The notes under the pieces are model-generated. The model saw nothing but the letters and a program-made list of their open reading frames with translations, was not told the DNA's origin and made no database searches. From an uncultured Pseudomonadales bacterium (lineage in GTDB: Bacteria > Pseudomonadota > Gammaproteobacteria > Pseudomonadales > Porticoccaceae), in the NCBI GenBank assembly GCA_905478725.1, contig CAJQJT010000243.1, positions 1 to 5,135 on the forward strand: a stretch of DNA of 5,135 nucleotides, given 5' to 3'. Each line of letters begins with the position of its first letter. Position 1 is the stretch's first letter. Positions 1 to 4,870 of this stretch are shown here, in pieces. Both the position numbers and the translations under genes were made by a program.

Positions 1-491
1 GCCAGACCATCTCTGTTTCCTTTGCCGATTTAAACACTGACTTTGGTGATGACGCCACGGCCGAAGCCACTGTAGCCGGTGCAACCGCTAACGCTGCTGA
101 GGACCTGGATATCTTTACCAACCTTTCTGCGGCCACTGCAAGCACAGACACCGTCTCCGGGGATGGTGTCTTGGAAGCCATCGATTTGGACTCCCAGGTA
201 ATTACTGGCTCTGCCCAAGGCACTACTCTGGGTTATTTAGACACCGCCCTTGATCGACTCAACTCCCACAGAGCAACCTTAGGTTCAACAATAAATCGTC
301 TCGAGTATGCTGTTGACAACCTGGCCAATGTATCGCAAAACGCTACCGCGTCGCGCAGCCGTGTTCAAGATGCAAACTATGCTACCGAGTCTACTGAACT
401 GGCACGCACGCAGATTATTCAGCAGGCCGGTACAGCAATGTTGGCCCAGGCCAACCAGCAGTCTCAGTCAGTACTGGCTCTGCTTAAGTAG
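1..491 (+). CDS. fliC: Flagellin, 5'-truncated by the window edge (C-terminal half)
   Basis: This is the C-terminal part of a filament subunit, exported by the flagellar type III apparatus and polymerised under the FliD cap. The first whole codon is at position 3, and 162 residues are visible before TAG at 489-491. The first 61 residues are the end of D1 plus a variable Thr/Ala/Asp-rich stretch. The last 101 form the conserved C-terminal D1-D0 helices (RLEYAVDNLANVSQN, ARTQIIQQAG, ending LLK). Over those 101 residues it matches the neighbouring flagellin at 96 positions. Its variable stretch is 15 residues longer (61 against 46), so the full protein is probably about 315 aa if the N-terminal halves are equal (inference). 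A TTG at 171 is in frame, but the reading frame is open and homologous to the second flagellin upstream of it, so it is not the start. The promoter and N-terminus lie outside the window. The symbol is generic; fliC, flaA or flaB cannot be distinguished. Confidence 0.96.
   Translation, partial: QTISVSFADLNTDFGDDATAEATVAGATANAAEDLDIFTNLSAATASTDTVSGDGVLEAIDLDSQVITGSAQGTTLGYLDTALDRLNSHRATLGSTINRLEYAVDNLANVSQNATASRSRVQDANYATESTELARTQIIQQAGTAMLAQANQQSQSVLALLK
183..491 (+). repeat. Flagellin paralogous repeat, copy 1
   Basis: This block aligns without gaps to 1279-1587 at an offset of 1096 bases. By manual count it differs at 20 of 138 positions over 183-320 but at only 4 of 171 positions over 321-491, including an 81-base identical run at 393-473. 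The similarity drops sharply at the stop codon. A shorter homologous stretch lies at 3-40 (against 1144-1181), separated by the unalignable variable region. Confidence 0.93.
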
Positions 492-542
492 ATCCTCGAA
501 AAATTGGCTGGGCTGTTTGCCTCGCCACATTGTAATAAGCAG

Positions 543-573
543 AAAAAAACCCGGCCACTGCGCCGGGTTTTTT
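543..573 (+). terminator. Rho-independent terminator of the first flagellin gene
   Basis: A 6-bp GC stem (CCCGGC at 550-555 with GCCGGG at 562-567) encloses the six-base loop CACTGC. It is flanked by seven A (543-549) and six T (568-573), so the stem can extend by A-T pairs. It lies 52 bases after the flagellin stop. It should separate the transcript of the first flagellin from the sigma-28 promoter of the second, which begins 22 bases downstream. Confidence 0.92.
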
Positions 574-594
574 ATATTTGTTAATAAATAAAGC

Positions 595-621
595 TAAAGT
601 TTTAAAACTTGCTGCCGATTA
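595..621 (+). promoter_or_regulatory. Sigma-28 (FliA) promoter of the second flagellin
   Basis: The -35 box TAAAGTTT (595-602) is followed by exactly 11 bases and the -10 box GCCGATTA (614-621). Against the established E. coli/Salmonella FliA consensus TAAAGTTT-N11-GCCGATAA this is 8/8 and 7/8 with ideal spacing. Transcription should begin near 628, giving a leader of roughly 57 bases. This places the second flagellin in the late class of flagellar genes, expressed after hook completion and release of FlgM. Confidence 0.93.
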
Positions 622-671
622 AGTTTTTAAGTGCCTAAAAATTTCAGAGTAAAATTAAAACTATTTTTTTC

Positions 672-677
672 AGAGGA
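672..677 (+). promoter_or_regulatory. Shine-Dalgarno that fixes the start of the second flagellin
   Basis: AGAGGA ends 7 bases before the ATG at 685. The reading frame is open further up to a GTG at 631, but that codon lies only a few bases after the predicted transcription start and has no ribosome site. It would also add 18 residues in front of the universal flagellin start MSVINTNVAA. The ATG at 685 is therefore the start. Confidence 0.88.
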
Positions 678-684
678 TTTAAAT

Positions 685-1587
685 ATGTCAGTCATCAATA
701 CTAATGTTGCAGCAACCATTACCAGCAATGCGCTGGCTAAAAATGATCGCGCCATGGGTCAATCAATGGAGCGCCTGTCAACCGGCCAGCGTATTAACTC
801 TGCTTCAGATGATGCCGCCGGTCTGGCTATCGCCTCTAAAATGACCTCGCAGATTCGTGGCCTAGACCAAGCTGTGCGCAACGGCAACGACGCGATCTCA
901 ATGATCCAAACCGCCGACGGTGCTATGGTTGAAGTCAGTAATATGCTGCAACGCATGCGTGAACTAACCGTGCAAGCGGCTTCTGGCACCAACACTTCTG
1001 ACGATCTTGCATCGCTGGATATCGAGTTCCAAGCCCTCGACGATCAGATCGACGCAATATCCATTAATACTGAGTGGAATGGTCAGAAATTACTCGATGG
1101 CTCACTAGGTGCGGTGGCCTTTCAGGTTGGCGCTAATGCCAGCCAGACAATTTCTGTGACCTTTGCCGATTTAAACACGGATAATAGTGCCACTGAAGCA
1201 ACTGGAGCCGGGACCGCGACAACTGATATGTTTACTGGCCTCGACAATGATGTAGCCGCATCGGGTACATCTACTGTAGATTTGGACGCCCAGGTTATTA
1301 CTGGTTCTGCCCAAGGCACTACTCTGGGTTATTTAGACAGAGCACTAGATCGGATTAACTCACACAGAGCAACCTTGGGTGCCACGATAAATCGTCTTGA
1401 GTATGCGGTAGATAATCTGGCCAATGTATCGCAAAATGCTTCCGCGTCGCGCAGCCGTGTTCAAGATGCAAACTATGCTACCGAGTCCACTGAACTGGCA
1501 CGCACGCAGATTATTCAGCAGGCCGGTACAGCAATGTTGGCCCAGGCCAACCAGCAGTCTCAGTCAGTATTGGCTCTGCTTAAGTAG
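685..1587 (+). CDS. fliC: Flagellin, complete (300 aa)
   Basis: This is the structural subunit of the filament. The N-terminal D0/D1 domain is canonical: MSVINTNVAA at 1-10, ERLSTGQRINSASDDAAG at 29-46 and LQRMRELTVQ at 88-97. The C-terminal D1-D0 helices cover about residues 200-300 and end LALLK. The centre (about 165-199) is a short Thr/Ala/Gly/Asp-rich variable stretch, so there are no large D2/D3 domains; the protein is far shorter than the 495-aa Salmonella FliC. R90, L94 and E114 fall at the same numbers as the main TLR5-contacting residues described for Salmonella flagellin. No cysteine is present. It is transcribed alone from the sigma-28 promoter at 595-621 and closed by the terminator at 1653-1685. 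The preceding flagellin gene is a paralogue, nearly identical at the 3' end. No flaG or fliS follows. The symbol is generic because two flagellins are present. Confidence 0.98.
   Translation: MSVINTNVAATITSNALAKNDRAMGQSMERLSTGQRINSASDDAAGLAIASKMTSQIRGLDQAVRNGNDAISMIQTADGAMVEVSNMLQRMRELTVQAASGTNTSDDLASLDIEFQALDDQIDAISINTEWNGQKLLDGSLGAVAFQVGANASQTISVTFADLNTDNSATEATGAGTATTDMFTGLDNDVAASGTSTVDLDAQVITGSAQGTTLGYLDRALDRINSHRATLGATINRLEYAVDNLANVSQNASASRSRVQDANYATESTELARTQIIQQAGTAMLAQANQQSQSVLALLK
1279..1587 (+). repeat. Flagellin paralogous repeat, copy 2
   Basis: This is the partner of 183-491. Divergence is about 14% over 1279-1416 and about 2% over 1417-1587, with an identical run of 81 bases at 1489-1569. 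Most differences in the diverged part are at third codon positions, so selection on the protein alone does not explain the near-identity of the last 171 bases. Confidence 0.93.
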
Positions 1588-1598
1588 GTTTTTAAAAA

Positions 1599-1642
1599 CA
1601 GTTTGCTGAGCAGTCCTAAACATAGGGCTAAAAGACAAACTG
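1599..1642 (+). other. Two-tier stem-loop in the flagellin 3' untranslated region
   Basis: The outer stem pairs CAGTTTG (1599-1605) with CAAACTG (1636-1642). The inner stem pairs AGTCCTA (1612-1618) with TAGGGCT (1623-1629) through one G-U pair and closes on the loop AACA. The two stems are separated by a symmetric 6x6 internal loop. A 12-base palindrome, GTTTTTAAAAAC (1588-1599), directly follows the stop codon. None of this is found after the first flagellin. The role is unknown; transcript stability or a 3'-derived small RNA are possible, and folding by chance cannot be excluded. Confidence 0.4.
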
Positions 1643-1652
1643 CAAGCAACAC

Positions 1653-1685
1653 AAAAAAACCCAGTCACTGTGCTGGGTTTTTTTT
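1653..1685. terminator. Rho-independent terminator between convergent flagellin and fliD, probably bidirectional
   Basis: CCCAGT (1660-1665) pairs with GCTGGG (1672-1677), with one terminal T-G wobble, around the loop CACTGT. Seven A (1653-1659) lie before it and eight T (1678-1685) after it. Read on the plus strand it ends the flagellin transcript, 65 bases after the stop. Read on the minus strand the A run becomes a T run, so it can also end the flgKL-fliD transcript, 87 bases after the fliD stop. I see no better terminator between 1686 and 1772. It is clearly related to the terminator at 543-573. Confidence 0.88.
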
Positions 1686-1772
1686 CGACAGCTAGCTATG
1701 CCTGTGCCCGAGAGTGACGAATTATTTCGCGATCGGACAGCCTTGATTTTTTACCTGCTCGAGGCAAAGGGA

Positions 1773-3881
1773 TTAATCAGAATTATACATATTAGCCAGT
1801 GATTTGAGCTGACCTGTAAGGTAATTTTTCGTGCCATCAATTTTTTCCAACATCGAATCCATAGCGGCAAACTGGGTTAAATAGCGTTGGTAAACCTTTT
1901 CCATTCGCGCTTCAAGAATCACTAATTCAGAGGCATAGTCGTCACTGTAGTCCTCGGCACTATCTTTGCGTGTAGCAACAATGCCAGTACTGCTATTGAG
2001 GCCGTCAATCAATGTTGCCACATCCTGAGCCAGGCCTTGAGCATCTGTGCTATAAAGACTCTGGTTGCTAGTACCCGCAGACAACATGGTCGCCACATCG
2101 TCGTAGCTATTGGCGATCGCCGCATCAAAGGTGGCCTCGGTCATTGTTAGATTGCCGGTTCTATCGACACTGATACCCAAATCTCGCAGGGCGGAAATGG
2201 AGCCACTCTTGCTCGAAGAATCGGCCATAAGTTTGTCAAACACCTGTTGCTTGATATAGCGTACCGCACTTTGTTCACGAGCCAGGTCGCCACCATATGA
2301 CAGGTCTGAATCAGCTGCTGAGCTGGTCAAATCAGAGAGCAATTGATTGAAGCTGTTATAGGCGGCGACCACAGATTTAAGATTTGTTTTTAAGCTCGAC
2401 TGATCATTGGTGACATTTAGACGCACAGCTGTAGCACTGGCTTCGGAGACCACAAATGTCGCGCCAGAAATGACATCAGAAATTTCGTTAGTGCTGCGGG
2501 TCAGCGCTAGGCCGTTAACATTTATAACCGCATCTTGAGCGGTTCGAATAGTGTTGCCACTGTCGCCAAAGCCCAAGTCCGGCGTTGACGAGAGACTAAA
2601 CACGGCCTGACTACCTTCACCCCCGGTGAGCATGATGCGATAATTGGCGCCCTGAGTGCCGGTGTCCACCAGCAGTGCGGTAACGCCAGTATTGGCGGCA
2701 TTAATGGCACTGACTACGCCCTCCGGAGTTGCCGTAGCCACATTAATTGAGGTAGCTGTTGGACTGTTGACCGCGGTCACACCTGCGCGTGTGGAACTCA
2801 CCGTATGACTACTGTTAGAGCCACTCATGGTTGGCGCGGTAGTGATCGCACCAGCGGTTTTATAGCTAAATTCAAAGCCATCGCCGGCGCTGTTTACGGC
2901 AACGGTAAACAGTAAATTTTCATAGCCGGAGCCACCTTGAATGGCGGTTACCTGTTGCGCGATGCTGGTATAGGCGGCGCTATCGACCGTGACTGTATTA
3001 TCGCCGTCGCCGACCACTAGGCTGGTGGTCACTGCGGCAGTGGCGGTGACATTGTATTGGGCGGCGACGCCGCTGACCGGAGACAGCGCGCTGATACCAG
3101 CGGTGACCACACCTTCAGCACTGGCAAGGGAGCCTGTGCCAGCAGTCTTTTGAGTAAATGTAACACCGCTGTCATTGACTGCTGCTGTGAATTGAAAGGC
3201 TGCAGATGCCGCTGCTTTAGTCTGCAGGGCCGCAGCATAACCGGCCAGAGTTTCAGCCCCAGTAGAGGTGCCACCAGCGGCATTAATTTCACTTTGGCTG
3301 ACGGCAATATTATTGCCCGCACCATCAGTTGCGGTAATGCTTGCGCCATTCGCCACGGCGGTACGCATATCAGCTTCAGAGAGAACCTCAGTGTAGGTTC
3401 CTGAAACCGTAGCCCCTATTGATAGAGACATGTCGAAGGTTGTTGAATGAAGAGTGGCGGTACTTGAGCTGTATTGATCTGAGATCACGCGTTGGCCCTG
3501 GGCCAACTGACTAACGATGACATCATAGGAGCCGGATATAGCATTTCCTGCAATAGCGGTGAAGCCCACTTGGCCAGCAGCGGATGAGGAACCGGAACTT
3601 ATCGCCAGTTCGTCGGCATCGTTGAGGGTTTCAAAGGCGCTTTTTAGGAGACTCATCTCTTGGGCAATCAGTGCGTAACCAGATACCGAAGCGTCGCTAG
3701 AGTCTATTTTTGACTGCAGTGCCTCTGTCTGGGGCAGCTTGGTGACGTCAGTAAGATTTCTCGCCAGTGCAACCACATCAATACCAGAGCCCGCCTCCAG
3801 AGCGGTTAATATCTGGGTAGAGGTACTGGTTGTGGCAACAGGGGTTGCAGTTGCGCTTGACGTTGCGGAGGTTTCAGCCAT
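1773..3881 (-). CDS. fliD: Flagellar filament cap protein FliD (HAP2), large form, 702 aa
   Basis: FliD forms the cap at the distal filament tip and folds incoming flagellin into place. An FliD_N-type region covers about residues 28-135, with the GSGIDV motif at 31-36 and YDVIVSQLAQGQRV at 119-132. The FliD_C-type region covers about 448-700, including INVNGLALTRSTNEISDVISG at 453-473, a long helix at 495-520, SALRDLGISVDRTG at 563-576 and a C-terminal amphipathic helix LEARMEKVYQRYLTQF (656-671). Between them lies an expanded, Ala/Ser/Thr/Gly-rich, lysine-poor region (about 136-445). This makes the protein roughly 230 residues longer than the common 470-aa FliD. A Ser/Thr/Ala-rich tail of about 24 residues precedes the usual N-terminus; the next Met is residue 76, so ATG at 3881 is the only sensible start. 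Its Shine-Dalgarno (AGAG, 3892-3889, 7-base spacing) is weak. There is no cysteine. It is third after flgK and flgL, 54 bases from flgL, and convergent with the flagellins. Confidence 0.95.
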   Translation of the reverse strand: MAETSATSSATATPVATTSTSTQILTALEAGSGIDVVALARNLTDVTKLPQTEALQSKIDSSDASVSGYALIAQEMSLLKSAFETLNDADELAISSGSSSAAGQVGFTAIAGNAISGSYDVIVSQLAQGQRVISDQYSSSTATLHSTTFDMSLSIGATVSGTYTEVLSEADMRTAVANGASITATDGAGNNIAVSQSEINAAGGTSTGAETLAGYAAALQTKAAASAAFQFTAAVNDSGVTFTQKTAGTGSLASAEGVVTAGISALSPVSGVAAQYNVTATAAVTTSLVVGDGDNTVTVDSAAYTSIAQQVTAIQGGSGYENLLFTVAVNSAGDGFEFSYKTAGAITTAPTMSGSNSSHTVSSTRAGVTAVNSPTATSINVATATPEGVVSAINAANTGVTALLVDTGTQGANYRIMLTGGEGSQAVFSLSSTPDLGFGDSGNTIRTAQDAVINVNGLALTRSTNEISDVISGATFVVSEASATAVRLNVTNDQSSLKTNLKSVVAAYNSFNQLLSDLTSSAADSDLSYGGDLAREQSAVRYIKQQVFDKLMADSSSKSGSISALRDLGISVDRTGNLTMTEATFDAAIANSYDDVATMLSAGTSNQSLYSTDAQGLAQDVATLIDGLNSSTGIVATRKDSAEDYSDDYASELVILEARMEKVYQRYLTQFAAMDSMLEKIDGTKNYLTGQLKSLANMYNSD
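2616..3260 (-). repeat. Three flagellin-hook IN-like modules inside FliD
   Basis: Three stretches of the FliD product share the pattern of a short helix followed by a beta hairpin ending in Gly. The first (about residues 208-250) has GYAAALQ then FTAAVNDSGVTFTQKTAG. The second (about 298-346) has SIAQQVTAIQGG then FTVAVNSAGDGFEFSYKTAG. The third (about 384-421) has GVVSAINAANTGVTA then GANYRIMLTGG, the best match to the known flagellin hook IN motif. The first two resemble each other most. That all three are one module type is inferred from the pattern alone. Confidence 0.5.
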
Positions 3882-3907
3882 CTCGGTTCTCTAATCTCTG
3901 TACTATT

Positions 3908-3938
3908 TTATCGGCCCAGCGAAGAACCAATGTCTTTA
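3908..3938 (-). promoter_or_regulatory. Candidate sigma-28 promoter for fliD, with suboptimal spacing
   Basis: On the minus strand the flgL-fliD gap contains GCCGATAA (3915-3908), an exact FliA -10 box. A TAAA (3938-3935) overlapping the flgL stop codon could be the -35 core, but 19 bases separate the two instead of the usual 15. At the ideal position the -35 is poor (GACATTGG). A start near 3901 would leave a leader of about 20 bases containing the fliD ribosome site. The -10 is convincing as sequence; activity is uncertain. Confidence 0.42.
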
Positions 3939-4856
3939 TCGAATGTAATCAAACAGGCTCAGCTGAGAGATCTTGGCAAAGCTGCTCTGCCCCGCTTCTA
4001 GAGACATAATTTCAGCGGTCAGCTGAGTAATGGCACTGGCGTAGTCAACATCTTCAGCGCTAGAAAGCAGTGTTTGATATCTCAGTTTGGCATCTGCCAG
4101 AGTGTCGGCCTGAGAATCCAATATGCCCATACGGCTACCCACGTCAGCAATAGACAGGGCGAGATTTTGGGTTAACTCGGAAACTTCAACCAGACTACCC
4201 TGCAAACTCGCAGTGTCATTGCTATTAAGAGCAGCGGTGAAATCATCTATCACGGTGAAAAATCCTACCCTTGCACTGACACCGTCGGTTTCACGAACCA
4301 CACTGGCAAAGGCCTCATTGCCAGGACGATTGAGTTGCAGCTGACGCTGGTCAGAGACCGCCACCATGGTGCGAGTCTGGTCTCCGCGATAACTCACTGT
4401 GCCCCCGACATTTTCGACAAAGGGTTTTGTCTGAGTCATGGCTCCAGCAAACACATAGTTGCCAGAGATATCTTTACTGTTACCCAGGGAGACCAGTTCA
4501 TCTCGCAGAGCACTGACCTCCGTGGCGATAATAATGCGGTCATCAGCTGAGAGAGTGCCGTTATTAGCCTGCACTGCAAGTTCGCGGACACGCTGCAGGA
4601 TATTTTCTGAGCTCATCAAAGCAGTTTCTTCAGCTTCTAGGCGGTTAGAAATCGCATTGAGGTTGCCAGCATAAACATCTTGGCGATCTAGTGCGGTGTT
4701 GAGGCGCTGAATTAATGCGCCCTGCTCAGGATTGTCACTGGGTCGAACCATCTGCTTGCCGGTTGCCAGCTGAGTCTGCATATCAGCGACCTTAACCTGC
4801 TGCTCGGCCATCTGCGCCGTTGCGCGTTCAAATATCTGGCTGGTAGAGACCTTCAT
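3936..4856 (-). CDS. flgL: Hook-filament junction protein FlgL (HAP3), 306 aa
   Basis: FlgL polymerises on FlgK at the end of the hook and gives the first flagellin ring a surface to assemble on. The flagellin-like N-terminal helices are plain: LATGKQMVRPSDNP at 30-43 and ILQRVRELAVQANNGTLSAD at 86-105, the last close to the flagellin LQRxRELxVQ segment. The family signature GNYVFAGAMTQTKPF (132-146) is followed by YRGDQ (156-160). The C-terminal helical core ends in LFDYIR. Length and ends are normal for the family, and no cysteine is present. Start ATG at 4856 is set by TAAGGAG 7 bases upstream. The gene begins 11 bases after the flgK stop, so the two are cotranscribed and probably translationally coupled. 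In well-studied relatives flgKL is a late or mixed-class operon; its promoter here is outside the window. Confidence 0.97.
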   Translation of the reverse strand: MKVSTSQIFERATAQMAEQQVKVADMQTQLATGKQMVRPSDNPEQGALIQRLNTALDRQDVYAGNLNAISNRLEAEETALMSSENILQRVRELAVQANNGTLSADDRIIIATEVSALRDELVSLGNSKDISGNYVFAGAMTQTKPFVENVGGTVSYRGDQTRTMVAVSDQRQLQLNRPGNEAFASVVRETDGVSARVGFFTVIDDFTAALNSNDTASLQGSLVEVSELTQNLALSIADVGSRMGILDSQADTLADAKLRYQTLLSSAEDVDYASAITQLTAEIMSLEAGQSSFAKISQLSLFDYIR

Positions 4857-4863
4857 CGGTCAA

Positions 4864-4870
4864 CTCCTTA
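4864..4870 (-). promoter_or_regulatory. flgL Shine-Dalgarno overlapping the flgK stop codon
   Basis: Read on the minus strand, TAAGGAG begins with the TAA stop of flgK (4870-4868) and ends 7 bases before the flgL ATG. It is a strong ribosome site. Ribosomes ending flgK sit on the flgL initiation region, which suggests coupled translation of the two junction proteins. Confidence 0.9.

Noticed and set aside
171..173. TTG as a start for a short 106-aa flagellin-like protein
   Set aside because: The frame is open to the window edge, and residues upstream (QTISV.FADLNTD) match the second flagellin, so this is the interior of a truncated gene.
307..591. Overlapping plus-strand reading frame within and beyond the first flagellin
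   Set aside because: It is a frame-shifted shadow. The same shadow recurs at 1424-1609 only because the two flagellins are nearly identical there; it contains Cys and Trp and has no ribosome site.
631..684. GTG start giving an 18-residue N-terminal extension of the second flagellin
   Set aside because: It would fall at the very 5' end of the predicted transcript, lacks a Shine-Dalgarno, and precedes the universal MSVINTN start, which has a good AGAGGA site.
1165..1172. GCCGATTT resembling a sigma-28 -10 box (also at 24-31)
   Set aside because: It encodes the conserved Ala-Asp-Leu of flagellin in both copies, and there is no TAAA-type -35 at the right distance.
1741..1772. Possible fliD terminator immediately after its stop, around the CTCGAG palindrome
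   Set aside because: The possible stem is short and imperfect and has no T run on the minus strand. The hairpin at 1653-1685 is far better.
1686..1772. Small gene or RNA in the fliD-proximal part of the convergent gap
   Set aside because: Nothing beyond short palindromes (AGCTAGCT, CGATCG) and a repeated GACAGC is visible; there is no start codon with a ribosome site or stable fold.
3029..3349. Minus-strand 106-codon frame inside fliD (also 2522-2710)
   Set aside because: These are alternate-frame shadows of the Ala/Ser/Thr-rich FliD insertion with no domain signature.
3057..3404. Plus-strand 115-codon reading frame antisense to fliD
   Set aside because: It lies opposite a region of FliD with strong Ala/Thr/Ser codon bias, which creates open antisense frames. 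The product is Cys-rich, unlike any known domain, with no recognisable ribosome site.
4123..4674. Three overlapping plus-strand frames antisense to flgL
   Set aside because: FlgL is fully supported on the other strand by family motifs along its whole length; these frames have no ribosome sites or recognisable products.
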